The notes under the pieces were generated by a model that searched no databases, was not told the DNA's origin, and was given only the letters and a program-made list of their open reading frames with translations. A DNA stretch of 64,000 bases from Cymbidium sinense (taxonomy: Eukaryota > Streptophyta > Magnoliopsida > Asparagales > Orchidaceae): NCBI GenBank assembly GCA_021442155.1, contig CM038214.1, positions 55,274,514-55,338,513 on the forward strand, given 5' to 3'. Positions 40,901 through 48,324 of this stretch are shown here, piece by piece. A program made the translations under genes and the position numbers. How positions within the stretch are numbered: the stretch's first letter is position 1; every line of letters starts with the position of its first letter.

Positions 40901-41247
40901 GAGCTGAAGTGGCTCTCCACAGTTTAGGTATCCCTCTGAAGGCTGTTGTTTCTGTTGAGATATCAGAGGTTAATAGAAACATTCTGAGGTGCTGGTGGAA
41001 CGAGACAGACCAAAAGGGAATTTTGATAGACGTTGATGATGTTCAGAAACTAAATGGTGATAAGCTTAAGGAGTTTATGCAGAGATTAGGCTCGTTTGAT
41101 CTAGTTATTGGAGGAAGCCCATGTAACAACCTTAGCGGCAACAACCGAGTGACGAGGGATGGCCTTGAAGGAAACGAATCTTCTCTGTTTTTTGATTTTG
41201 TTCGGATCCTCGACCTCGTCAAATCTATTATGGAGAAGAAACTTTGA
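4543..41247 (+). CDS. DRM2-like: DRM1/DRM2-type domains rearranged DNA methyltransferase (10-exon model, one frame break)
   Basis: Predicted de novo cytosine-5 methyltransferase of RNA-directed DNA methylation, acting in the nucleus. Model exons: 4543-4545 (ATG directly followed by GT), 4626-4721, 4856-4951, 5088-5183, 5356-5452, 5540-5586, 24547-24642, 35199-35298, 36513-36604, 40085-41247. All internal junctions obey GT-AG and phases agree up to exon 9. Order: acidic N-terminus, UBA domain 1, acidic linker, UBA domain 2, basic linker, rearranged catalytic domain. About 627 residues, a usual size for the family. Introns of 18,960 and 10,556 bases are packed with transposons. The frame of exon 10 after its acceptor runs into TGA at 40166-40168, while the catalytic frame is shifted, so an indel, an unusual acceptor or a sequence error must lie between about 40108 and 40165. 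It could be a pseudogene, but the 360-codon catalytic frame is fully intact. Confidence 0.88.
4626..5183 (+). repeat. Triplicated N-terminal exon cassette of the DRM gene
   Basis: Three copies of a roughly 231-base unit follow each other, with exon starts at 4626, 4856 and 5088. Each holds a 96-base exon of phase 0 (32 codons) bounded by TTTAG and GTAACATAC. All three are open and encode related peptides with the pattern QN.D...D.KEF.WKS or its acidic version. Copy 3 ([20 protein letters not shown]) looks closest to the acidic, Trp-containing start of DRM proteins. Copies 1 and 2 have gained Lys and Arg. The introns between them (134 and 136 bases) are near-copies of each other, showing recent tandem duplication. 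Because the cassette is phase 0, any number of copies can be spliced in without shifting the frame. Confidence 0.85.
5356..5586 (+). CDS. DRM exons 5 and 6: UBA domain 1
   Basis: Exons 5356-5452 and 5540-5586 join in phase 1 across an 87-base intron. The product contains the UBA signature with the MGF loop ([19 protein letters not shown]) followed by a helix ending in [13 protein letters not shown] domains of DRM proteins are thought to bind ubiquitin or mediate protein contacts. The acceptor is TCTTAAG before 5356 and the donor of the second exon is GTGAGT at 5587. This donor opens the 19-kb intron. Confidence 0.9.
6900..7037. repeat. 69-bp perfect-period tandem duplication in a LINE 3' end
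   Basis: Bases 6900-6968 are repeated at 6969-7037 with a single base difference (AAAAATAAC against AATAATAAC). The repeated piece includes the LINE 3'-end sequence CTTTATCCTACAACGTGTGG. Confidence 0.9.
6930..7450 (-). mobile_element. RTE-type LINE fragment, 3' end
   Basis: Read on the minus strand this is the 3' part of a plant RTE-like non-LTR retrotransposon, after the reverse transcriptase. It shares wording with the other copies in the window, for example the piece around CCTTTATCC..GGTTAGCTACATGGATCAT and CTCTCTCTAATCTTATC. All frames are broken. It lies in the first long intron of the DRM gene, opposite in direction to the gene. Confidence 0.75.
7500..8200 (+). mobile_element. LTR-like GC-rich segment with internal duplication and TATA box
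   Basis: This stretch is much richer in CG dinucleotides than its neighbours. A block near 7545-7640 (GAAAATCAGTCGAAAAGACC and following) is repeated in diverged form near 7880-7980. A TATA box (TATAAATA, 8069-8076) is followed by CCCCCCTTAAAACCCTAAACC and a CT-rich leader. This is the look of the promoter part of a large LTR, but I could not find matching ends. The 95-codon open frame at 7525-7812 is probably incidental. Confidence 0.4.
8133..8180. repeat. CT-rich microsatellite
   Basis: A run of CTCTCTCC units passing into pure (CT)n. It lies just downstream of the TATA-like box at 8069. Confidence 0.9.
8425..9185. repeat. Tandem repeat array with recurring TTTCTT-loop hairpins
   Basis: About three diverged units of roughly 245-290 bases follow each other; the phrase GTATAAGTAC recurs near 8482, 8726 and 9019. 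Inside them a short hairpin recurs seven times: stem CACGCC, loop TTTCTT, stem GGCGTG. Positions: 8436-8453, 8497-8514, 8742-8759, 8800-8817, 8858-8875, 9034-9051, 9135-9152. Five copies pair well or with one flaw, two are degraded. The unit also carries the phrase GGATG..(G)CCAAA. I do not recognise the family. Open frames here on both strands are short and look incidental. Confidence 0.65.
9190..10350. repeat. Dispersed repeat family X, copy 1
   Basis: This segment shares many colinear phrases with 31440-32750 and 38200-39600. Examples are AACC..GGGGGATGCTTACCATAAAAATAT (9500), CTCTCAAATAATCTCAT (9752), the CC...CTATTAACTATGGTAGACTTAA region (9935-9960) and CTAAAGTCCTCACAAAATGA (10270). It has no clear coding frame. 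It is an unclassified plant repeat, perhaps part of an LTR element, present three times in the same direction within the DRM introns. Confidence 0.6.
10395..12230 (-). mobile_element. RTE-type LINE fragment with reverse transcriptase remnants
   Basis: On the minus strand this reads as a decayed LINE reverse transcriptase. The stretch near 10690-10730 is the reverse complement of the FADDILL motif region (YADD box), and 10930-11100 matches the segment for the conserved FxxLEKAYD..PRE box. It is colinear with the copies at 14576-22300 and 48325-50480. The 3' tail is missing and all frames contain stops. It lies in the 19-kb DRM intron. Confidence 0.8.
12231..13560. other. Intronic DNA without recognisable features
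   Basis: AT-rich DNA inside the long DRM intron. I see no gene, terminal repeats or known transposon motif. Confidence 0.5.
13780..14575 (+). pseudogene. hAT-type transposase remnant (DUF659-like region)
   Basis: On the + strand, 14380-14565 translates in pieces to text that resembles the DUF659 region of hAT transposases: FLKCLDIF followed by DVIEKVV and then [12 protein letters not shown], where the family has a V.VVTDNA-N-K pattern. Upstream pieces (13790 on) may belong to the same element. Frames are broken. The fragment is cut at 14576 by the tail of a LINE. Confidence 0.5.
15258..15806 (+). repeat. 5' LTR of the Ty3/gypsy element
   Basis: 549 bases, TG...CA ends, TATAAATAG at 15613-15621. 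It differs from the 502-base 3' LTR mainly by many small deletions in the latter, so the insertion is not recent. Confidence 0.9.
15811..15822 (+). other. Primer-binding site (initiator Met-tRNA)
   Basis: TGGTATCAGAGC lies four bases after the LTR end. It is the standard complement of the 3' end of plant initiator Met-tRNA used to start reverse transcription. Confidence 0.92.
20773..21274 (+). repeat. 3' LTR of the Ty3/gypsy element
   Basis: 502 bases, the same ends as the 5' LTR, TATAAATAG at 21093-21101. It is followed directly by the duplicated CTCCC and the interrupted LINE. Confidence 0.9.
22693..23685. repeat. Tandem duplication, period about 499 bp
   Basis: Bases from 22693 and from 23192 run in parallel for about 490 bases with small differences, both ending in a T run and GAAC...TTGTTCTTTA. 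The phrase ATATAACATAAGTTAGTGGA also appears at about 22545, hinting at an older partial third copy. No coding content is seen. Confidence 0.85.
23686..24546. other. 3' end of the 19-kb DRM intron
   Basis: No transposon is recognised. The intron ends with a pyrimidine-rich TGTTGTTTCTTACAG at 24546, a good splice acceptor. Confidence 0.55.
24547..24642 (+). CDS. DRM exon 7: acidic linker between UBA domains
   Basis: A 96-base, phase-0 exon between CTTACAG and GTACTT. It encodes an acidic segment ending [12 protein letters not shown], matching in position and character the Asp-rich, Trp-containing linker after the first UBA domain in DRM proteins. It is isolated by about 19 kb of intron before it and 10.6 kb after it. 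Confidence 0.88.
25080..25690. other. Intronic DNA without recognisable features
   Basis: No element or gene recognised. Confidence 0.45.
25700..26220 (-). mobile_element. LTR-like fragment, relative of 28205-28700
   Basis: It shares with 28205 the phrase ATTGACACCGTTCT followed by a similar GC-richer stretch, and both pass into sequence containing AAAC..GGA..GAGAAAACA-like text. On the minus strand such segments resemble the leader and 3' part of an LTR. I could not define ends. The open frames of 111 and 116 codons here overlap on the same strand and look incidental. Confidence 0.35.
26275..26835. mobile_element. Fold-back, MITE-like element
   Basis: Two successive near-perfect hairpins are visible: arms 26361-26375 and 26384-26398 (14 of 15 pairs), and arms 26422-26439 and 26443-26460 (17 of 18 pairs, three-base loop). 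A GC-richer CCACCACC stretch follows (26480-26620). The outer limits (GACTGTTTGTTTTGC near 26281 and AAAACCGGCC near 26819) are guesses. No transposase is encoded, so it would be non-autonomous. Confidence 0.45.
26836..28200. other. Intronic DNA without genes; ABRE/G-box-like motifs at 26870-26940
   Basis: Contains ACACGTGG near 26876 and TGACGTGGCA near 26927, the cores of plant G-box/ABRE sites, but in mid-intron with no evidence of use. The rest is AT-rich with no recognised element. Confidence 0.4.
28205..28710 (-). mobile_element. LTR-like fragment, minus orientation
   Basis: Read on the minus strand, 28700 to 28205 contains a TATA-type sequence (ATATAAATAGG near 28675), a leader, a GC-richer body and an end with AACGGTGTCAATC. 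This is the layout of an LTR promoter and leader. It is related to 25700-26220. Boundaries and family are unknown. Confidence 0.4.
28711..29920. other. Intronic DNA without recognisable features
   Basis: No gene or element recognised. Confidence 0.45.
29922..29941. repeat. (TC)n microsatellite
   Basis: Simple dinucleotide run in the second long DRM intron. Confidence 0.9.
30322..30356. repeat. (AT)n microsatellite
   Basis: Simple dinucleotide run of about 17 units. Confidence 0.95.
30960..31140. repeat. ATGCAT-rich irregular repeat
   Basis: Short phrases around ATGCAT, such as AATGCATCAAAATTCATGCA and GTGCATTGAAATGTG, recur irregularly. Similar wording appears near 38080-38170, just ahead of the third copy of repeat family X, so this probably belongs to the same element. 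Confidence 0.45.
31440..32750. repeat. Dispersed repeat family X, copy 2
   Basis: Colinear with copies at 9190-10350 and 38200-39600. Landmarks are CAACCGAGAGGATGCTATCA (31786), GACTCTCAAATAATCTCACA (32030), the AATCATGAATCAAGAG..GACACAAAACTCC block (32210-32255) and TTTAGACAAGCATCCACCTG (32285). No coding frame. Confidence 0.6.
32751..33950. other. Intronic DNA without recognisable features
   Basis: AT-rich, no element recognised. Confidence 0.45.
33955..34260. mobile_element. GC-rich island, probably LTR-derived
   Basis: Sharp rise in G+C and CG content (for example GAGCCGGCGGCCGCTG near 34053) inside AT-rich intron. Open frames exist on both strands over the same bases, which is a by-product of GC content rather than a gene. 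A similar island stands at 47800-48110. Transposon origin is inferred. Confidence 0.35.
35199..35298 (+). CDS. DRM exon 8: UBA domain 2, first part
   Basis: 100 bases between ACATACAG and GTATTA, entering phase 0 and leaving phase 1. It encodes the first helices and MGY loop of a UBA domain ([20 protein letters not shown]). The domain is completed by exon 9. Confidence 0.93.
36513..36604 (+). CDS. DRM exon 9: UBA domain 2, last helix
   Basis: 92 bases between CATGCAG and GTACAC. It completes the Gly codon begun in exon 8 and encodes [19 protein letters not shown], the third helix of the UBA fold, then a short polar linker ending NDNK. It leaves in phase 0. Confidence 0.92.
36645..36990. repeat. 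Direct repeat at the start of the last DRM intron (pair of 39755-40060)
   Basis: Runs in parallel, with divergence, to 39755-40060. Shared phrases include GATCAAATATTTA/GATCCAATATTTAA, TTACACTTCATATGAATAAA and CTTC..CTCTTCT. The two copies bracket the intron like a pair of LTRs or an ancient duplication. Confidence 0.6.
37440..37998 (+). mobile_element. RTE-type LINE 3' fragment with TTG tail
   Basis: Same direction as the gene. In pieces it encodes the C-terminal region after the reverse transcriptase: WCRML-type text, then [20 protein letters not shown], then [11 protein letters not shown] and GRGRPKK. This is the usual end of plant RTE-like LINEs. It closes with a (TTG)n tail at 37967-37996. 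Several stops break the frame. Confidence 0.88.
37967..37996 (+). repeat. (TTG)n LINE tail
   Basis: About ten TTG units that form the 3' tail of the LINE. Confidence 0.92.
38010..39620. repeat. Dispersed repeat family X, copy 3
   Basis: Colinear with copies 1 and 2: TCAACCGGAGTGAACTCTTA (38551), CTCAAATCATCTCATAT (38805), TTTGAGTTGTGAATCATAAG (38981), CATCCACCCTAAATCTATAA (39068) and CTAAAGTTCTCATAAAATTGA (39417). It directly follows the LINE tail. No coding frame. Confidence 0.6.
39755..40060. repeat. Direct repeat at the end of the last DRM intron
   Basis: Second copy of the repeat at 36645-36990. Its end includes the TTCTTCTTCTCTTCTC run that serves as the pyrimidine tract for the acceptor before exon 10 at 40085, so the splice signal seems to sit in repeat-derived DNA. 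Confidence 0.6.
40085..41247 (+). CDS. DRM2-like: DRM exon 10: linker and complete rearranged methyltransferase domain
   Basis: After acceptor AATGCAG the exon opens with five Lys codons and a basic linker. From 40165 a 360-codon frame runs to TGA at 41245-41247. It shows the DRM order of motifs: motif VI first (ENVALAP, codons from 40303), then the IX/X region with [12 protein letters not shown] and [15 protein letters not shown], then motif I ([15 protein letters not shown], about 40873), motif II ([12 protein letters not shown]) and motif IV with the catalytic Cys (GGSPCNNL, Cys at 41122-41124). The end ([14 protein letters not shown]) is where DRM proteins normally stop. No intron divides the domain. 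The PCN motif and an intact S-adenosylmethionine loop favour DRM1/2 rather than a degenerate paralogue. The linker frame (40085 on) and the domain frame differ, as described for the whole gene. Confidence 0.96.
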
Positions 41248-41285
41248 CAGCAGTAAGAACATGCTAGTAATCATACTATTTTGAC

Positions 41286-41291
41286 AATAAA
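41286..41291 (+). terminator. Putative poly(A) signal of the DRM gene
   Basis: AATAAA 39 bases after the stop codon. Plant poly(A) signals are loose, and the real site may be further on (3' untranslated-like sequence runs to about 41850). Confidence 0.35.
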
Positions 41292-41299
41292 CTGTGGTT

Positions 41300-43220
41300 A
41301 CAGTAACATACTTTTTCAACCTTTTTTGGACAATTGCTTATTATTATCCACCAACACATATATTAATTTTAGCACTCATTTTACGTTGGTTCATCCCTGA
41401 AGGAAAATTATCCAGCAATTTTTTGTCTTGATTAGAATTTGGTTTGGATGAAACTTCAAATTACAGTAAACTTGCAGTTTGTATTTTGCAGAAGGATTTT
41501 ACCTGACACAAGTTGCTTTGTAATGGCAAATTTCAGATCATTCAGTTTGGTTTGATCTGCTGTAGAAATTGATGTTTATTGTGCTTGAACAATTGTGCTT
41601 TCTGAGGATCAGATAATGGCATTAACTTAGATCTAACAGCAAACGATAGCCTTGGTTAGACACATGACAGTGACGATTTAATTCCATGTACTTTCCAACG
41701 TTTTTCTCTGATCGAATATTTTGTTGAAGCCCTCTGAAGTAATCCAGTTCCAGCAGATGGCATTGAAAGAGTGCACTTTTTACGTCAAGGCAACTTGCAT
41801 GCCACTTGATTTTACTTGTATTCTCAGTAAGCGTCTGCACTTTAGATTAATTATTAATATTGTGTAATCTGTAATTATGATAATTAATATTTATACTGTT
41901 AATTGTATAAATAACTAAGAGAATAATGGGTATTTAACTACTTAGATGAAAGAGGAGAATATCGACACCGCATGGTTTCAGATAACGTTTTGGTTAATGA
42001 GCTGTGGAGTGCCTGAAATTAAAGCAACGACCTGATAAAAAAAAACATTAAAGAAAAACCAAATTCATGTAATATGGTGAAATACTGATAAATCAAATAT
42101 GAATTGGAAACTTCTTGTCAAACATGTTGTGTTGTGGAGACAGCTGAAAGAGATCATTCTCTCACGTTAGAACAATATTAACTTCTTTCATAGTTGAGAT
42201 TAGCGTTCAACTTCTTGTGAAATAGTATGTGCTGATTTCCTATTTGTCCTTGAGCATGGGGTAACAAAACAAAGCAAAAACTATCATTTAATAGTGCATG
42301 CAAATATTTTATAATTTATTTTAGAAGTTGCGCCTTTATCGCAACCATATTAGAGATTAATATGTTGAACGTGAGTTGGGAAAATGAAGAGAATGATCTC
42401 TCTCAACTGGGCCCATAGCTCAATATATGAATTTAGATTTCTTATCAGCACATGTAAAATGTCGACACCATGACCTAGGCCCTCTGGCCTGCATAATCCC
42501 CTTAGACCTTAAAGTGTACGCATGTCATATGGATGCAACAACAAGCATAAAGGTACATAGAACCACGAATGAAAATTTTAATTCCTAGAACTCTAAAGAC
42601 TACACATATAGAGTGGTCTCACACCTTTGACAATAAGTGTGATGGAGTTAGCGAGAGCAGTGCCATGATTGTTAAGATAGAGATAAGATTGATATTGTTT
42701 AGAGATTTTGTTTACAAAAATAACATCTATAACGATATAAAGTATAACGATATAATGTTAATAAAATTAAATGAGTTTGACAATTATTAGCTTACAAAAC
42801 ATAAGAAAATGGCTACATGGTTACCGTTTTTACCAATTTAGCAAACCAGTGTCCCTTATTTAATAATTTTTTTTGTCATTTATGCAATGACAGCATACTA
42901 TTGGAATCAAAATTTTCTTTTAAATTCAACAAATATAAAGGAGAAGAGGTGCACAATTTGAAGGAGAAGAGGATACAATAAAAATGTCCTCATACTAGTA
43001 GAATATTATATATTTATATTAATATCTTTAAATAAATCCTAATAATAGCATAAAACAAATAATTATTTCTCCTAAGAGCCAGTCGACCTATAGGAGGTAG
43101 CAGGATTTGAACCAACTAGGGAAGGATAGCTTAAACTGGATTCATCCTTTTATAGAAAACAGGTCATGCCCCCTCCCAAGATCCCTAGTGTTATTCTCCT
43201 TGGATGGGAGAAGCATTGCT
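41300..43220. other. Region downstream of the DRM gene, no gene seen
   Basis: The first 500 bases are less AT-rich and may be 3' untranslated region. The rest is AT-rich without recognised features. Confidence 0.45.
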
Positions 43221-43229
43221 TTCATCAGT

Positions 43230-44000
43230 CGAAGCATCTAAATCCTCTTAATAAGGTGACAAGTTAGCAATATTGAACATAGCAAATATATTACAATCAT
43301 TAGGCAAATCAATGTTATATGCATTTATCATTGATCTTCTTAATACTTCTGAACGAACAATCAGTTCTAAGTCAAAGCTTTCCAAATGAACCAATTGGGA
43401 ACCTATCTTTGTTCAACCTAATGCATACTATATCACTTTCTTTAAATACCATGGTTTTCCTAAACTTGTTAGCGTGCTTCTGGTACCTAGAACTGCTGGT
43501 CGTGTAAGATTTGAATCTCCTCGACTCTAGCTTCTGCATTTGTAATATATTCTATGGTAGATAGAAAAAGCACAAACTCTAACATTATGAGATGATTTCA
43601 GCCATAGACTAACTCAAATAGAGTGTGACTGATAGACTGATTATAGACAAACTCAATTTGTGGGAGAATTAGATCTCACTACTAATGTTCTTACCCACAA
43701 AATATCTAAAAAGGTTCCCTAAACTATGATTCACCATCTCTATCTATTTATCATTTTGTGGATGAGCTGTCAAACTGAATTGAAGCTTCGTGCTTGACTT
43801 ACCCATAAAGTCCTCAGAAACTTTATGTTCCGATCTAAAGTGATAGTTCTTAGCACATCCTAAAGTCAGAATATCCCAGAAGTGGAGATCAACTATGTGT
43901 GAGGCATCCATAATCTTGTGTCATGATATGAACTACGCTGTCTTGGAGAAACGTGATCGCTCAAGTAAAACACCTTCATAAACCTTCATCATCATTAAAG
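43230..44000 (-). pseudogene. Ty3/gypsy pol fragment (integrase to C-terminus)
   Basis: Minus-strand reading in broken frames gives, from high to low coordinates, MDASHIVDLHFWD, then LQFSLTAHPQND (43740-43800) and then ESDIVCIRLNKDRFPIGSFG (43380-43440). These match the integrase core, the HPQTDGQ-type box and the region after integrase of plant Ty3/gypsy polyproteins. Many stops. No LTRs are visible nearby. Confidence 0.78.
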
Positions 44001-45560
44001 ATGTTTAAGGAGTTCGTTCTTCATGAGACAGATTGACTTATATTCAACTAGATATTCTCCAACATTATGTTAGGATTTATTTAGATATGAGTTTTACTTC
44101 CTATAAATGCCAGCATCTATAGTTAATTACCCCTCTTACTACAGTATGAGAGCACTCTCGATTAAGGTTCAAAATAAACATGAATCTCTAGTATAAATTG
44201 GCGTCTAGTGGTGTGGTATGAATGTTGTCTAAAAGAAGGGTAGTCCAGATCAAGATCCCATGGTTTCGTCGTCCTAAGACTGTTGTTATTCTAGCCAACC
44301 AACATTAGAAGGCTATTAGCCATAGTGTCCAGGTATTCTGATTAACAACCATGGATTGCCTCGTTTCAAATGTTGTACAGGTGTTATTGTGAGTGCAAGT
44401 ATTTATTGAATTATTTAAGCTAAACTTATAAGTCTATCCAATAAATCAATTTTATGGAATATGCATTGCGAGACATCAGGCTTACATCCATTTGAATGAC
44501 ATAATTTGAATGATTAAAGTCTGCATTGCAGGCATGCAAAGAGCTTACATCTGTTGGAATGCCATAATTTTAGAATGATTAACTAGATTTTTCATTCTAA
44601 TCTTGGTTTATTTACGTAGAATGGCATATTACTCGACCAAAATATACAATTCGAATGTAATATTTTTCTACTGAATATAACATTTGAATTATCATTTAAA
44701 TTTCGGTATTATTTCATATATAAAATTTTATTCAATATTTCAAACTTCATAAACTTATGCATTGAATTTGATTTACATTTAAATGTCTACTTAATGATTA
44801 TATAAGATACATCGTATCACTTAAATTGCTTATGAAATTATTGTTTCATCAATCTTCTCTCACGTGTTTCTTATCATGCGTTTTAAGATAAGAAGTGAAT
44901 TTTGACATTTGTTAATTACTGAATATGTTCTACTTTTTCTTAATTTATGAAGCTATATAAGGCGAAAAGGCAGAGAATTTGAAAATCTTTTGCACCTTAT
45001 TGAGCTCATGAGCTCTTGTTGTTTCTCTCCAACATTATTTCCTTTTTTTATATTACCGATATATTCGGTGATCAGATGATTTGATTTGTAAACTAAAAAC
45101 AAAATTACACTTGTAGTGTGAGCTATATGTCTGTGTTCAATATTTCGACTTCAGGCTACTTACTACCAGTGATCAGCCCACTGTTTCAATATTTTAGCTA
45201 AATGCTTGGAAAAAGGTTATCGAATTAATCCATATGTTTCAGTTTTGCACCATATTTTCTTTGTCAAGAAGCAATTAACTTAGTTCTTTTATAATTGCAT
45301 TGAAGTTTTGTAGTCTTTCATCCATGGATATATATAAGATTTCCTTGATAATCAAGAAGAGATATGTGAAAAATATATATAATATGATATTAATCTTTAT
45401 ACAATAAGCAAGAAATCTGCAACCAAGTTGAGTTACAAGTTGCTATCTGCAATGCAAACTTTAATGTTAGGCGCATTTTACATACTCTATCAGTTACGTA
45501 ATTAACGATAATAAATGTTATAAATGATCTTTTAACGAAAATAGTAATCGCCTTGACCTG
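44001..45560. other. Intergenic DNA without recognisable features
   Basis: Contains a short duplicated phrase (CTTACATC..TTGAATG.CATAATTT at about 44480 and 44550). Otherwise nothing recognised. Confidence 0.45.
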
Positions 45561-45564
45561 CTGA

Positions 45565-46420
45565 CCAGCGTCTAGGTGCTACATGTTGAGTGTCACGGTG
45601 TTGTACCCTTTTTTAAGACTAGGAACTACAAAAGCAGCGTCACGACATTGGAGTCAGTCTATAAATAAGATCCTTGGGCTGCCTATTTTTCAATCTAAAA
45701 TCTTCATTCTTTTAGGAATTCTTACAAAATTTCTCTCTTAGCCTTCACTCATATCTAAGACAGCAAACATGCTAGTCAAACACTTCCACAAGGCAAGAAG
45801 AGGGCGGGCCAACCAATTTGTTAGCGTTGCTGCAGAGAAGCGGTACTAGCTCGCTCTAATTCACAAGCATTTCATTACGGAGAGAGGATTTCACAATCCG
45901 GGTGGGAGTGTGGAGAGCATCATCCATGAGCGAGGCTAGGAGCACTTTGCCTATGACAACAAAGCTTTCGTTGTCCCTGTGGTGCGAGAGTTCTTTGCTA
46001 ACACGAAGGAACATCAAGATAATAAGTATTTATAAGAGAGAAATGAGTATGTTTTGATAATACTACCATTAACACATATTACAAATTATAAAATTTTGTA
46101 TATGATCAATATCTTTCTTATTACAAATATCATCCCAATATCGATGAAATTCTTAATTTTCTCACTGTTAAAAATGCAAATATTCAGTAGAAATGGCAGG
46201 AGGAAAAGATTATCAATTTTCTTGCCTCCTAACAACCGAGGCTAAGGCTTGGCACTATTCTATTTTCACAAAGTTGATGCTCACTGGTAATATCAGTGAG
46301 GTAACTAAAAATAGAGCCGTTTTGCATTATGCAATTCAAAAAGAGCTTTACTGTAGATATAGTAAAATTTATTTTACAATTAAACTTGTAATATGATTAA
46401 GAGTAATGCTACCCTAAGTT
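45565..46420 (+). pseudogene. Remnant of a putative plant transposon protein
   Basis: From ATG at 45770 a broken frame gives FHNPGGSVESIIHERG and NKAFVVPVVREFFANTKEHQ, and 46190-46340 gives KAWHYSIFTKLMLTGNISEV followed by TKNRAVLHYAIQ. These resemble the conserved plant-transposon protein domain that accompanies some LTR retroelements (VREFYAN and W..F....L.P..H.SEVT patterns). A TATA-like TATAAATAAG stands at 45660. Frames contain stops, so it is a relic. Confidence 0.55.
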
Positions 46421-47570
46421 ATTGTCATCCTTCTCTTATTTATGCTTTATGTTTTTCGACTAGTGGGGCCTGGGAGTCCGATCAAGAAGTCCTTATGCAA
46501 AAAGTTTCTCTAATTTAAAAAGTAATTGAAGAGTTTGGATAAAAAATAAATGTAGGAAAAAGATCATGCGCTCTTCAATCTAGGTCCAAATTTTATGAAA
46601 TTTTAAATGAACTTCAAGAAATTGGAGGAGAAGTCTCTAAATTAAGAATAAGGGTTAGTGAAAGCAGCTGGCATCAACATGAATTAGAAATAAAATTTGA
46701 TCAACATATGAATTAGTAGCAACAACAATTTTCTCATATAGCTAAGTTCAACTCATTACTAGTTCAAATGTTTGAAAATTGTAACTTTAATGTTAGCAGT
46801 CAAGTTCCTTTCCTATAGCGATGTATTATCACACTTATATTAGAAACTCCGTCGGAGCCATAAGAAGAAGAAGAGGAGGATGATGACTACTAGGATAGCC
46901 CTTTCTTTCGTTTTTTTTTTTTTTTGGCATTTATAATTTGTAATGTCTCTCTTCTTTTTTTATACTTTTTATGTAATTTTATTTGGTGCATCTTATAATA
47001 AAATTTTTTGTTTCATATTGATTGTTTGTCATTTCAAATGTTGATTGACCACCCACAAGGATTTAATTGTAATTTAAATCGAAATCATAAGTTAGAAATT
47101 TAATTAAATAAAAATTCTAACAAAGCTGAAAAGTTAGCGCCTATAGCGGTGCTAGATGGTGAAACTTGGGCTTAAAATCAGAGGAGACAACACTTTGGTG
47201 CCAAAAAGTAGTGCCATGATGTCGCTCATACGCCCAGACGTGAGTAGCCAAGTGGGCATTTTGACCTTATAACTCGAGAAAGCAATATTACAACGCTAGT
47301 CCCAGTGCCACAATACAACACTACGAATGAATGATTCATAGGCAAAGAACCAAAGCTCAGCACCTCAGCGTTGTGAATTAGCGTTGCTCGAGTCCGAACA
47401 TAATGACTTAGGGTGTAGTAGTGCCAACGCTTAGGCTCTAGAATGTTTCATTTTTTAGGTCATTTTTTGTGCCGTTTCATTAGAATCTTGTAAGTCTTAT
47501 AAATTTTGTAAAATTTGAGCAGTATAACTTAATAGTACATATTTGCAAATTTTAGTACGATACACACCCA
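46421..47570. other. Intergenic DNA, probably the rest of the same retroelement relic
   Basis: Weakly gag-like wording continues to about 46890, with a GAAGAAGAAGAGGAGGATGA acidic run near 46864. The remainder shows no recognised feature. Confidence 0.35.
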
Positions 47571-47579
47571 TCTCTCTTG

Positions 47580-48170
47580 CTTTGAATCCAAGATTGACTC
47601 GCACCGGATCCAAGATTGAAGTTGGAGGTCTTCTCTCTTGCTTTGAGTTGAAAATTTTATTTCCAAAAGTTAATCTGAAATTGGCGCTTTAAATAGCCAT
47701 TTTCCTCAATTCGGACAAAAATACCCCATAATTGGATTCACACAAGTCTTAGGAGGGAGGGGCAAAATAGGAAAGTGGGTTTTATTTTACTTAAACAGCC
47801 AAGAGGGTGCTAGGGCTAAAGCACGGGATCAAGGGGAGTCGACCGGCTTCACACGAGATGACGAGAGAAGGAGGTTCTCGATTTCGGCTCTTCTCACAGG
47901 AGGATGGCGGCGGCTAGGCCTTCCTTCGTTCTCAGTCCTTCTCTTTCTCTCTCGTGTCTGTGGAGTCTAAAGTGAGTGGGTATAGTGCGTAGAGATTTCC
48001 TAACGAGCCGCCCCTTCCTTCTTATAAGAGGATAAGCCCTAACCGCTCCCGCTTCTCCCTTTGGGTGGTTTCGCAGACAAGGATGGCGGTTACTGGGAAC
48101 TATTAGGGTTTCTTGATTCCCCTTTCTTTTTTTTTTTCCTTTTTTTTTGGCAGCCAACAGATAACCTGAA
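47580..48170 (-). mobile_element. GC-rich LTR-like segment
   Basis: CG-rich stretch with GAGTCGACCGGCTTCAC (47836) and GGATGGCGGCGGCTAGG (47902) followed by pyrimidine-rich DNA and long T runs. A sequence like TTTAAATAG (47687) could be a promoter element. The 119-codon minus-strand open frame here has a biased Arg/Lys composition and no recognised motif. Transposon origin is inferred from resemblance to 33955-34260. Confidence 0.35.
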
Positions 48171-48324
48171 TGCCAATAAAGTACAAACAATTCCTCCTTG
48201 AAACATTGCCACATATCAAGTAAATTGTTAGGAAAGATAGACAGGACAATCAATTACTCATGAACATGAAATAAGATACAAATTCACTAGCAAGGCTTTT
48301 CAATAACTTTTCATTATTTATAGA

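Noticed and set aside
43080..43130. Possible tRNA-like sequence (GGATTTGAACCAAC)
   Set aside because: It resembles the T-arm end of a tRNA on the minus strand, but I could not fold a matching acceptor stem and D-arm.
47894..48253. Minus-strand open frame of 119 codons
   Set aside because: Arg/Lys-biased composition in a CG-rich, LTR-like stretch with poly-T runs; no recognised domain.
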